DNA of 64,000 nt from Ensifer adhaerens (GTDB lineage: Bacteria; Pseudomonadota; Alphaproteobacteria; Rhizobiales; Rhizobiaceae): the NCBI RefSeq assembly GCF_000697965.2, contig NZ_CP015880.1:620001-684000 (forward strand), in the 5' to 3' direction. Made by a program: the position numbers and the translations under genes. The stretch's first letter is position 1, and each line of letters starts with the position of its first letter. Below, in pieces: positions 44,152 to 52,770 of this stretch. The notes under the pieces were generated by a model that saw nothing but the letters and a program-made list of their open reading frames with translations, made no database searches and was not told the DNA's origin.

Positions 44152-45684
44152 ATGGGACTTTTAAACATCATCCGTCGGATGGCACTGCGCGAGAAGCTGT
44201 CGGTTCGCGAGATCAGCCGACGAACCGGATTGTCGCGCAACACGATCGCGAAGTACTTGAGCGCTGGCACGATCGAACCGAAGTTCGCGATACCAGAGCG
44301 ACCAAGCAAGCTCGATCCTTTTGCCGATAAACTGGCCGGCTGGCTGAAGACCGAGGCCGGGAAGTCGCGCAAGCAGCGTCGAACGTTGAAGCAGGTTCAC
44401 GCCGATCTGGTGGCTCTTGGCTTTGCCGGTTCTTATGGCCGGGTGGCCGCTTTCGCCCGTGATTGGCGGGCTGATCGGCAGCGTGAGCAGCAGACGACGG
44501 GCCGCGGCATATTCGTTCCGCTGTCTTTCCGCCCAGGTGAGGCATTCCAGTTCGATTGGAGCGAGGACTATGCCGTCATAGGCGGAGAGCGCGTGAAGCT
44601 TCAGGTCGCGCACATCAAGCTGTCGCACAGTCGGGCTTTTCTGGTCAGAGCCTACCTGCTGCAAACGCACGAGATGCTCTTTGACGCCCATTGGCACGGC
44701 TTCCGTGTGTTCGGCGGCGTACCTTGTCGCGGCATCTACGATAACATGAAGACAGCAGTCGATCGCGTCGGCCGCGGCAAGGAGCGACAGGTCAATATCC
44801 GCTTCCTCGCGATGACGAACCACTACGTCTTTGCGCCTGAGTTTTGCAATCCCGCCGCAGGATGGGAGAAGGGCCAGGTCGAGAAGAATGTTCAGGATGC
44901 CCGACCGCGGCTGTGGCAGCAGATGCCGGACTTTCCGGATTTGCTGGCGTTGAATACCTGGTTGGAACAGCATTGCCAGGACCTGTGGCGGGAGACGCCG
45001 CATGGCACCTTGTCCGGTACGATCGCGGATGTTTGGGCTGATGAGCGGGCAGCATTGATGGCATTGCCTACCGCTTTTGACGGCTTCGTCGAGCAGAGCA
45101 AGCGCGTCTCGCCGACATGCCTGATCACCTTCGAGCGTAATCGTTACAGCGTGCCTGCGTCTTTTGCGAACCGGCCCGTCAGCCTGCGGATTTATCCCGA
45201 GCGACTGGTCGTTGCAGCCGAGGGCAATATCCTCTGCGAACATCCGCGGATCATAGAACGCAGTCACGACAAGCCACCACGAACGATTTACGACTGGCGG
45301 CATTACCTTGCCGTCATCCAGCGCAAGCCCGGTGCCCTGCGCAATGGCGCACCCTTCCTGGAATTGCCACTGGCCTTTCGGCAACTGCAGGACCAGATGC
45401 TTCGCCGCCCCGGTGGTGATCGTGAGATGGCCGATATCCTTGCCCTTGTCCTTCATCACGATGAGCAGGTCGTCGTCAGGGCTGTGGAACTGGCCTTGGA
45501 TGCGGGCGTGGCGACCAAGACGCATGTGCTGAACCTGCTGCATCGACTGATCGACGGCAAGACGACCGACGGTCCCGATATCGATACGCCACAGGCGCTG
45601 ACCTTGCTGCGCGAGCCTAAGGCCAACGTCGAACGCTATGACGGTCTGCGTGTCCGGATCGTGGGAGGTCGTCATGCGTCATGA
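44152..45684 (+). CDS. istA: IS21-family transposase IstA (copy 2)
   Basis: 510 aa, translated sequence identical to copy 1: [24 protein letters not shown] core starting FQFDWSEDY. Same GGAG-preceded ATG. Confidence 0.93.
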   Translation: MGLLNIIRRMALREKLSVREISRRTGLSRNTIAKYLSAGTIEPKFAIPERPSKLDPFADKLAGWLKTEAGKSRKQRRTLKQVHADLVALGFAGSYGRVAAFARDWRADRQREQQTTGRGIFVPLSFRPGEAFQFDWSEDYAVIGGERVKLQVAHIKLSHSRAFLVRAYLLQTHEMLFDAHWHGFRVFGGVPCRGIYDNMKTAVDRVGRGKERQVNIRFLAMTNHYVFAPEFCNPAAGWEKGQVEKNVQDARPRLWQQMPDFPDLLALNTWLEQHCQDLWRETPHGTLSGTIADVWADERAALMALPTAFDGFVEQSKRVSPTCLITFERNRYSVPASFANRPVSLRIYPERLVVAAEGNILCEHPRIIERSHDKPPRTIYDWRHYLAVIQRKPGALRNGAPFLELPLAFRQLQDQMLRRPGGDREMADILALVLHHDEQVVVRAVELALDAGVATKTHVLNLLHRLIDGKTTDGPDIDTPQALTLLREPKANVERYDGLRVRIVGGRHAS

Positions 45685-46468
45685 TCCTGCCAGCGCCGCC
45701 GTCGTCATCATGCTGCGTAGCCTGAAGATGTATGGCATGGCCCAGGCGGTCACGGACCTGATCGAGCAAGGAGCGCCAGCGTTCGATGCGGCCGTACCCA
45801 TCCTGTCCCAGTTGCTGAAAGCCGAGATGGCCGAGCGCGAGGTTCGCTCCATCGCCTACCACATGAAGGCTGCCCGCTTCCCGGCCTACAAGGACCTCTC
45901 CGGCTTCAACTTCGCCGCCAGCGAGATCAACGAAGCGACCGTGCGCCAACTGCACCGATGCGAGTTCATGGACGGCGCGCAGAATATCGTGCTCGTCGGC
46001 GGGCCGGGCACAGGAAAAACACATGTCGCGACAGCTCTCGGCATTCAGGCGATCGAGCATCATCGCCGCAAGGTCCGCTTCTTCTCGACCATCGAATTGG
46101 TCAACGCGCTCGAGCAGGAAAAGGCCAAGGGCAAGGCAGGCCAGATCGCAGAGACGCTGGTTCGCCTCGATCTGCTGATCCTCGATGAGCTTGGATACCT
46201 TCCGTTCAGTGCTTCAGGCGGAGCGCTGCTCTTCCACCTGCTGAGCAAGCTTTATGAGCGCACCAGCGTCATCATCACCACCAACCTCAGCTTCAGCGAA
46301 TGGGCCACCGTCTTCGGCGACGCCAAGATGACAACCGCTTTGCTCGACCGCCTGACCCACCGTTGCCATATCCTGGAAACAGGAAACGACAGCTTCCGCT
46401 TCAAGGCCAGCTCGGCCGCTGCGGCACAAAAGAGAGGAGAAAAAGCCAGCCCATTGACCAAACTCTGA
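45674..46468 (+). CDS. istB: IS21-family helper ATPase IstB (copy 2)
   Basis: 264 aa, identical to copy 1; Walker [10 protein letters not shown], Walker [11 protein letters not shown]; starts inside the end of istA. Confidence 0.93.
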   Translation: MRHDPASAAVVIMLRSLKMYGMAQAVTDLIEQGAPAFDAAVPILSQLLKAEMAEREVRSIAYHMKAARFPAYKDLSGFNFAASEINEATVRQLHRCEFMDGAQNIVLVGGPGTGKTHVATALGIQAIEHHRRKVRFFSTIELVNALEQEKAKGKAGQIAETLVRLDLLILDELGYLPFSASGGALLFHLLSKLYERTSVIITTNLSFSEWATVFGDAKMTTALLDRLTHRCHILETGNDSFRFKASSAAAAQKRGEKASPLTKL

Positions 46469-46540
46469 TCAGAAAACCATACTTAGAGGTGGCTCACTTC
46501 TCGGTGGAAAAACCGGCTCAGTTCCGCGTGGAAACCAACA

Positions 46541-47634
46541 GCTCAGGCATCGACAAGCCGAAGCACAAGGTCGAACTGGGGCGCTTGGTCGACTATCTCT
46601 GCATCACCAAACCGGAACGGGTGTGGCAGAGCCTAGAGCGCCTGATGTCGACGTTGGTCAAATATCGGATTGTCGATCCCAAGACGTCGAAACGGGCGAT
46701 CAAGCCGCTGATCGAGCAGGTCGCGATGACTACCAATCGCCTGACCGCAAAGACCGTCATCGACTACTCGATCCCCGGCGTCATCCGGGACACGATCCTG
46801 CAATCGCGGTCGTGGGCATGGCTCGACATCAACGCGTTCCCACGGTTTACGACAAAATACACCGGCAGGCTGTACCCCAAGCTGGCGCTAATGGCCGGCT
46901 ACGACTACCGGGTCCGCAAGCCGTGGGAGCCGACCATCGAAGAACTGGCACAGTTCATCGGTTATGCGGAACCTGGCGAGGACATCCATGTCGGCAGCTT
47001 CATGAGGGCGATAGACAAGGTCCTCGCCGATCTCGAGGAACATGTCTATCGTTTCCAAGTCACGTGCGTAAAGCCGAGGCGGGGATCGGGAAGAGGCGGG
47101 CCGAGAGAAGGGACCTTCTTTTTCCAGACGACCACCGCCTCGAAGAGCCTGTACGAGCATCAGCCCGCCGTCCTCGGCCCGACGCAAATCAATCGCATCG
47201 AGTTCCGGCAACACTCTCCTCTGGCGTCTCGGGAGCACCCGGAGACGAGGTGGTTCGCTCAGGCGCAGATGATGACCGGGATCGACGCCGACGAGCTTTC
47301 CGATCGCTGGCGTCTGAATGTCGCCGACGCTCGGCTGCATCCGGAGAAACGCTTGGGGGCGATGGCGGGCGCTCTCCTGACGTCCGTCCTCGACGACGAA
47401 GGTCTCCGCCAGGCTTTCCGCATGTGGATCAACATGTGCGTGATTGTCGGCGACGACAGTTCCGAATTGCCGGTGGTTACAGACGGCACGCCCAGAATTG
47501 TGCGCGGCAACATCGCCGGCACCTGGATTGAGGAAGAGGTCTGGTATTCCGAGGACGACGAGGACGACGAACGCGAGGACCTGCGGACCGCAGGAGACTT
47601 CGCCGACCTGGCATACGGCGATGCCGAATATTGA
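46541..47634 (+). pseudogene. Rep_3-like replication initiator, N-terminus lost
   Basis: About 363 codons remain after the IS junction; the frame happens to stay open into the IS, but no natural start is left. The sequence resembles winged-helix replication initiators: AFPRFTTKYTGRLYPKLALM matches the conserved Rep_3 segment before the recognition helix, followed by a second WH-like unit (SFMRAIDKVLADLEEHVYRF). The C-terminus is acidic (SEDDEDDEREDL). Such a gene suggests a plasmid or phage-plasmid origin for this part of the island. The product is probably non-functional. Confidence 0.6.
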
Positions 47635-47646
47635 ACTGGAGGGACA

Positions 47647-48012
47647 ATGGAAACGATCAAACAGAAATTCATGCGCATCTACGCAAATCAGATCAACATT
47701 TTGACGCAGGAGCACATGCGCTCATTCCCAGTCACCGGCTATTGCCGGATCGACATGGTGGGCGACGACGCCCTCAAGGGTGTCATCGGTGGCGAACTCT
47801 ATTGTCTCCTCGGCAGCGCCCTGAAGCGCCTTCGGGAAATGGACGCCGAGATCGTGCGCCGCCGCCTCTACCTGAGGCTCATCACTTGTCTTTCGAAGAT
47901 GAACCTCGGAGAACTCGAAGACGAATGTCTCGACATCCTCCGCATGCCGCGGCCGGAGAAGACAGCGGTCAAGAAGCCCGCAAGGCAGCACAACGCACTT
48001 CTGTTCGTCTGA
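47647..48012 (+). CDS. Hypothetical protein, 121 aa
   Basis: ATG 47647 is preceded by GGAGGGAC. Soluble, helical second half (LKRLREMDAEIVRRRLYLRL). Follows the initiator remnant by 12 bp, so probably its operon partner. Function unknown. Confidence 0.55.
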   Translation: METIKQKFMRIYANQINILTQEHMRSFPVTGYCRIDMVGDDALKGVIGGELYCLLGSALKRLREMDAEIVRRRLYLRLITCLSKMNLGELEDECLDILRMPRPEKTAVKKPARQHNALLFV

Positions 48013-48215
48013 TGAATCTGTCGATCGCACCTCATTAACCGTGCGGTCAATCCACTCACGAATGCCGAGTTGACAATCAGGGTCGCACGCGGCAAGGTTG
48101 CAAATAAGTTGACCACGAAAGTCGAGCCGAAAGCCATGAACTCACTGCGAATAGAGATAGCCGCCTGACCCCTCCGGGGGATCAACGCTATCGTCTATTC
48201 GTAGGAGTGCATCAC

Positions 48216-50102
48216 ATGGCTAAAGCCAAAGAGCGCCTGTCTTTCGAGCGCCGCATCGCCGACCTTCATCTTACCCGCCATCTCCGTCCATATCGCCGCG
48301 CAAAGGCGTGCTACCTCGTCGCGGTCCTCCCGGCGGGCGTATCTTCTCTCGTCTGGAAAGATGCGGCACTGACGTGGACGAAAACCGATGAGGACGTCGA
48401 TTGGCGCTACAAAGACCCTGTCGTCGTAGCTTCCGAAAGCATCCTCGACGATCTGGCGGTATCCCGCGAGCGTGTCGTAGTACTGATCGAAAACGATGAC
48501 CGCGACGACCTGCTCAAGCACGTCACCATCGCGGCCGCGGATGCGGTCATCGATATCGATTGCATTGATCCCAAGCTCATCCAGCTGGCTTTCCGCGAAT
48601 TCACCGGCGGCGGTATCTCGTACGATGACGCCGCCGTTCTCGCCACGCTTCCTGCTTCCCGTCGCCGCTTGGTCTCGCTCACCGGCCGCCCCGTGTCGGA
48701 AACGATCGGACGCCTGTCGGAGGCTCTGAAAAAGGAAGACGTCGCTAAGTCCGAAGATGCGGTTGCGGTGAAAAAGAAGAAGTCGGTTCGACCGCTTGAG
48801 GAGTTGCACGGTTTCCGAGAGGCAAAGACCTGGGGTCTTGAGCTGGCCCGCGACCTCGCAGACTATCGTGAGGGCATCATCCAGTGGACGGACGTCGATA
48901 ATGGTCTGCTGCTCTCGGGTCCTCCGGGAACGGGCAAGACTACGTTTGCCAAGTCTCTCGCGGAAACATGCGGTGTTGGCCTTGTCGTCGGTTCTTATTC
49001 GACCTGGATCGCCACCGGCGACGGTCATCAGGGTGACTTGCTGAAGTCGATGCGTCAGGCGTTCGATCTCGCGCGCAAGCTCGCGCCGTCGGTCCTGCTC
49101 ATCGACGAGATCGACAATTTCGTGAAACGTGGAAGCATCGGAAACGGTCGCGCGGACGAATGGATGCGAGGTGTTGTCAACGGCCTGCTCGAATTGCTCG
49201 ACGGCGCGACATCGCGCGAGGGCGTAGTCGTTATCGGGTCATGTAACGATCATTCCGTGATCGATGAGGCCCTCCGTCGCCCGGGTCGCCTGGATCGCCA
49301 CATCGAGATTGGACCTCCCGACGCCGGAGCTCGAATGCGCATCCTCGCTGACTATCTCGGCGTCGACCTCGACCTTTCTCCTTACCTCCGACGCACAGAA
49401 GGAATGAGCGGCGCAGACCTCGAACGCGCAGCTCGCGACACCCGCCGCCTAGCACGTCGCGAACGCACGGAAATCGCGCACCATCACATTATCGCGGCGC
49501 TTCCCCCTCGCGCTCCGCGTCCGGCCGAGTACCTCCGCCTGATCGCTCGGCACGAGATCGGACATGCTGTTGTCGGTGCTGTGCTCGGGGGCCGCCTGCT
49601 GCATGTGTATCTGCTGAAAGAGTATGATCCCGCGGTTACGACCTCTGTAGCCGGCGCGGCTGTTTTCCGGATCGAAAAACACGAGCATCGCACCGCTGAT
49701 AAGCATCGCGATCTCATTTGCACCAAACTCGCAGGCATGGCGTCCGAGCTGATTCACTACGGCAGCCATGGCGACGTCTGCGTGGCCGATCTCGACGAGG
49801 CCTCGGCGTTGGCGACGTACATGCTGTCAAGCCTTGGAATGGGTGACACGCTGACGTCCGCCGGTCATCGCGAGCCCCACGAATTGGCGGAAGCTCGTGT
49901 GATGGACCCGGCGCTTGCCCGCGACGTCGAAGCATTGCTTCAGGAGCAGGCTGCGCGTGCGCGTGAAATTCTTGAGCAACACCGCGACGCCGTTGATGAA
50001 CTCGTTGAACTGTTGATCTTGCGCGGTCGCCTCATGGGGCCGGAAGTCCGCGACACGATCCGCTCTTATGAGCAGGGTCCCTCGCTCCCGAAGGCGGTGT
50101 AG
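48216..50102 (+). CDS. AAA+ ATPase with M41-type zinc protease domain (FtsH-like, soluble)
   Basis: 628 aa from ATG 48216 (TAGGAG upstream). An N-terminal domain of about 190 aa without membrane helices; AAA+ module with Walker A GPPGTGKT (235-242), Walker B LLIDEID (294-300) and an RRPGRLDRHIEI sensor/arginine-finger region; then a peptidase M41-like domain with HEIGH (446-450) and an Asp-rich DVCVADLDEAS segment for the third zinc ligand. FtsH is membrane-anchored; this one lacks the anchor. It is probably an island-borne proteolytic machine. The metallophosphoesterase gene starts 2 bp after its stop. Confidence 0.82.
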   Translation: MAKAKERLSFERRIADLHLTRHLRPYRRAKACYLVAVLPAGVSSLVWKDAALTWTKTDEDVDWRYKDPVVVASESILDDLAVSRERVVVLIENDDRDDLLKHVTIAAADAVIDIDCIDPKLIQLAFREFTGGGISYDDAAVLATLPASRRRLVSLTGRPVSETIGRLSEALKKEDVAKSEDAVAVKKKKSVRPLEELHGFREAKTWGLELARDLADYREGIIQWTDVDNGLLLSGPPGTGKTTFAKSLAETCGVGLVVGSYSTWIATGDGHQGDLLKSMRQAFDLARKLAPSVLLIDEIDNFVKRGSIGNGRADEWMRGVVNGLLELLDGATSREGVVVIGSCNDHSVIDEALRRPGRLDRHIEIGPPDAGARMRILADYLGVDLDLSPYLRRTEGMSGADLERAARDTRRLARRERTEIAHHHIIAALPPRAPRPAEYLRLIARHEIGHAVVGAVLGGRLLHVYLLKEYDPAVTTSVAGAAVFRIEKHEHRTADKHRDLICTKLAGMASELIHYGSHGDVCVADLDEASALATYMLSSLGMGDTLTSAGHREPHELAEARVMDPALARDVEALLQEQAARAREILEQHRDAVDELVELLILRGRLMGPEVRDTIRSYEQGPSLPKAV

Positions 50103-50104
50103 AC

Positions 50105-50644
50105 ATGGCTTTCACGCGGAAGTTTTACATCGCAGACACCCACCTGATGCACGAGCGCCTGGTGTCGATGCAGCCGCGACAGTTCGCATCGATCGACGAG
50201 CATGACGAGGCGATCATGTCGCGCTGGAATGCCGTCGTCGGCGACGAGGATATCGTTTATCACCTCGGCGATGTTGCGTTTGGGCTCGCCAAGAACGCCG
50301 ACCGTGTCCGGGAGATTTTCGGCCGCCTCAACGGCCGCAAGTACCTGATCATCGGCAACCATGATCTCGACAAGCGTGGCAACCTTCACGCGGCGCTGGC
50401 ATCTCTGGACTGGGCGGCGCGCCCGGAACATGCGCTGCGCACCCGTGACGGCGGTCACGATATCTGGTTGGCGCATTACGCCGCCCGAACATGGCCATGC
50501 AGCGGCTATGGGAGCTTCCATTTCTATGGACACAGCCACGGCAAGCTTCCGGGTGTCGGCCGGTCGCGCGATGTCGGTGTCGACATGCCTGACGTCGATT
50601 TCACGCCAAAAACATTCTCCGAACTGACGAGAGGAATGATCTGA
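50105..50644 (+). CDS. Metallophosphoesterase
   Basis: 179 aa. The five calcineurin-like motifs are visible: FYIADTHLMH (Asp11, His13), YHLGDVAFG, LIIGNHDLD, a LAHYAA histidine, and FYGHSHGKL. Probably a small cytosolic phosphatase or phosphodiesterase of the phage-type subgroup; substrate unknown. It ends with a TGATG overlap on the next gene. Confidence 0.88.
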   Translation: MAFTRKFYIADTHLMHERLVSMQPRQFASIDEHDEAIMSRWNAVVGDEDIVYHLGDVAFGLAKNADRVREIFGRLNGRKYLIIGNHDLDKRGNLHAALASLDWAARPEHALRTRDGGHDIWLAHYAARTWPCSGYGSFHFYGHSHGKLPGVGRSRDVGVDMPDVDFTPKTFSELTRGMI

Positions 50645-50928
50645 TGACCGCCGACGAACTCAATGAATTGTACGGTGCGATCATCGCCCCGACGGCGGCA
50701 GTGTCGGTACCCGAACCCTGGATGCCAGCGATCCAAGATGCGCTTGCCGCTTTTCGCGATCTCCCGACGGACGTCCGAGCATTCTTCATTGTCACCGGAA
50801 TCCGCGACAACGACGGGTTGGTCTTCGATGTCGGCGCAGTGCCTCATCTGATGCCGCCCGACGGTCTGAAGCGTATCGCTGAAATCGTCGAGGCGGCACA
50901 GGCGGCCGTCAAAGGGAGCTTGCACTGA
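50644..50928 (+). CDS. Hypothetical protein, 94 aa
   Basis: Overlaps both neighbours (TGATG before and after), so part of one translational unit from 48216 to 52008. Acidic, alpha/beta (VRAFFIVTGIRDNDGLVFDV). Not recognised. Confidence 0.6.
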   Translation: MTADELNELYGAIIAPTAAVSVPEPWMPAIQDALAAFRDLPTDVRAFFIVTGIRDNDGLVFDVGAVPHLMPPDGLKRIAEIVEAAQAAVKGSLH

Positions 50929-51545
50929 TGCGTCTGGAGCACGATCTCGCTGTCCGGCGAGAAGCCCGCGATATCATTGCAGACGACGTCGCAATCGGCG
51001 TAGGCGACGGCTGGCAGCACCTTGTCGGCCGCGCTCTCGTGACAATCCGCGACGTCACCGACGGTAAGGTCAACGCCCGCCAAATCAAAGAGCGCCAGGG
51101 GCTGCTCTCGATCTTCACCGACATCATGATCCGCGGTTCCGAAACGATCGCGCAGCGTGTTTTTGATGTCACCAATGGCGCAGCCGATCAGTCGGCATGG
51201 GTCTGCGAGATGTGCGGCTGCGGCGGCCGCCTGATTGCCGGAAACCGCCTCCGGGTGCGCTGCCAAGTCTGCGAAGCCGACGAACCTGAGCGCGAACGAG
51301 TTTGGCGCGAGCATCGTGACGACATCTTGGAGGCCGCGGCAACATACATCCGAGTATGCCTTGAACATTCTCGTCTTTTCCCAGTCTACAACATTGTCAT
51401 CCGCGTCTGCTTGGACGACCGGGATCACCGCCTCTTCCTAGACGAAGTCCATGACCGCCTTGTGTGGTGGCGAGCTGGTTCATGGATCGAAGGCGTCGAA
51501 GACGCGCTGCGTCAGGATTTCAGGAGGCTCGACTTTGCCCGATGA
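50928..51545 (+). CDS. Zinc-ribbon protein, 205 aa
   Basis: A central zinc ribbon with WVCEMCGCGG and VRCQVCEAD; helical N- and C-terminal parts (C-terminal RLFLDEVHDRLVWWRAGSWI). Probably nucleic-acid-associated. Member of the M41/phosphoesterase operon; overlaps the following gene by 11 bp. Confidence 0.6.
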   Translation: MRLEHDLAVRREARDIIADDVAIGVGDGWQHLVGRALVTIRDVTDGKVNARQIKERQGLLSIFTDIMIRGSETIAQRVFDVTNGAADQSAWVCEMCGCGGRLIAGNRLRVRCQVCEADEPERERVWREHRDDILEAAATYIRVCLEHSRLFPVYNIVIRVCLDDRDHRLFLDEVHDRLVWWRAGSWIEGVEDALRQDFRRLDFAR

Positions 51546-52008
51546 CCACCTTGTCCGCGACCAGCGCACACGCCGTGCCGGAGAAATCCGGTCGGCCGCC
51601 TTCGCCTACGTGCGGGAGTGCGCACGGGAGCGCCGAGTCCTCGACATCGAGCAATACGGACAGCATCGCTGGCGTCGTGACGGCGACGAGAAGCGTAGGG
51701 TCATGTGCGATGCGCTCCCGGCCGTCGTCCGCAGTGGCATCCCAGTTGTTGACGTATGGCAGCGCTTCGAGGTCGCCGGCATGATCGCCCGCCAGCTCGT
51801 GGGCGCACGGAGCTACGCCGATCTCTATCGCATCCTCCGGGATAACCAGATGCCGATCGGGTTCAAGCCTGTCGACGTCGCTAAGTGGGCTGCCGACGGC
51901 AGGATTTCACGTGCCGATGTCGGGGAGATTTTCGGAATTCCAGACTCCGAAATCGACGCCTTTATCGAGGCTTGGCTTGGCGATTCAGAAAACCCTCAAA
52001 AGTTGTAA
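51535..52008 (+). CDS. Hypothetical protein with TTG start, 157 aa
   Basis: The start is taken as TTG 51535 because AGGAGG lies 7-8 bp upstream and no ATG with a ribosome site exists in frame; the upstream extension overlaps the previous gene deeply. The product is basic at the N-terminus (LPDDHLVRDQRTRRAGEIRS) and has a HTH-like end (ISRADVGEIFGIPDSEIDAF) that could bind DNA. Last gene of the operon. Confidence 0.5.
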   Translation: MPDDHLVRDQRTRRAGEIRSAAFAYVRECARERRVLDIEQYGQHRWRRDGDEKRRVMCDALPAVVRSGIPVVDVWQRFEVAGMIARQLVGARSYADLYRILRDNQMPIGFKPVDVAKWAADGRISRADVGEIFGIPDSEIDAFIEAWLGDSENPQKL

Positions 52009-52101
52009 TTTAAGACCTCGCTGCGTGAGGAGCCTTGCGAAAACTTGAATTAATTCGTTCAAATGTGATTCATTCCAAGTCACTGATTTTACGGAACTTA
52101 T

Positions 52102-52145
52102 AACCTATATGTTACACAAGTCGCCCAGTGTGTAACATATAGGTT
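52102..52145. promoter_or_regulatory. Perfect 16-bp inverted repeat
   Basis: AACCTATATGTTACAC (52102-52117), 12-nt loop, GTGTAACATATAGGTT (52130-52145). It is AT-rich with no T-run after it, so an operator or binding site is more likely than a terminator. It lies about 90 bp before the excisionase-position gene and could control excision functions. Confidence 0.6.
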
Positions 52146-52206
52146 TCTCCCGCGTCTAAGTTGCATTTAATAGTTGACAGGATGGTGCAGGATGGTGTTT
52201 CTGCGG

Positions 52207-52217
52207 CTGACAGAAAC
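52207..52217. repeat. CTGACAGAAAC repeat upstream of the recombination genes
   Basis: Exact copy of the 11-mer found in pairs near both island ends; here just upstream of the excisionase-position gene, where it could mediate autoregulation. Confidence 0.45.
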
Positions 52218-52234
52218 GACGTGGGGCATTGCTG

Positions 52235-52756
52235 ATGATCGACAGAGACGAAGAGCTGGACGTGGCTGAACTCAGCCGGCGGGTATTGGCGGACATTGAT
52301 GAAATGGCCGTCGAGTTCGAGCTGGGCATGCAAAACGTCTCGCGACATCTTCACGCTGCCAAGGACGCGTTCCAGGTCGAGGCAGATGGCAAGGTCGCCC
52401 GGCCTTTCGGCGACGACACGCCGCTCAAGCTCTCCGACGCGATCTATCTGCTCATCCTCGGCGGCGAGGTTCGTCGAAACGGAGGCCGCATCGCGTCGCC
52501 CACGTTCACGAAGCGCTCGCTCGAGGGGGCAATCCGAACCGGTCATCTTGAGGGCCGTATGATCCGCGGAAAATGGACCGTCACGATCCTGGCACTCAGG
52601 GCGTGGCTCGACGGCGGCGCTCAGTCCGAGGCTAAGCCAGCCGCAACCAAGCCTGCCCGATCGGCTACGGCTCGGTCCAATCGGGAGCGAGAGCGCGGGA
52701 TGGCCGCAGACGCCATCGCTCGTCAGATGCTCGATTCCATCAAAACCAAGAAATAA
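52235..52756 (+). CDS. DNA-binding-type protein in excisionase position, 173 aa
   Basis: ATG 52235. An N-terminal helical stretch, then TFTKRSLEGAIRTGHLEGRM followed by WTVTILALRAWLDG, the pattern of a MerR/Xis-like winged HTH that ends in a beta hairpin and a WL motif. A Lys/Ala-rich tail follows. It sits 14 bp before the integrase, the usual place of a recombination directionality factor; function is inferred from motif and position. Confidence 0.5.
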   Translation: MIDRDEELDVAELSRRVLADIDEMAVEFELGMQNVSRHLHAAKDAFQVEADGKVARPFGDDTPLKLSDAIYLLILGGEVRRNGGRIASPTFTKRSLEGAIRTGHLEGRMIRGKWTVTILALRAWLDGGAQSEAKPAATKPARSATARSNRERERGMAADAIARQMLDSIKTKK

Positions 52757-52770
52757 GAAGGGAGATCGCC

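Larger units (their letters stand above)
44039..46540 (+). mobile_element. IS21-family insertion sequence, copy 2
   Basis: 2502 bp, same ends and coding content as copy 1. No target duplication: left flank GAGCGTCAC, right flank GCTCAGGCA. Both neighbouring genes are truncated at the junctions (istA on the left, replication initiator on the right), so DNA next to this copy has been deleted or rearranged. Confidence 0.93.

Noticed and set aside
17041..46540. Composite transposon made by the two IS copies
   Set aside because: The outer flanks (GCTGGAAAC and GCTCAGGCA) do not form a target duplication, so there is no evidence that the 29.5-kb unit inserted as a whole.
46300..46540. N-terminal part of the open frame that runs from the IS into the replication initiator remnant
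   Set aside because: It is out-of-frame istB sequence; the continuity with the initiator frame is accidental.
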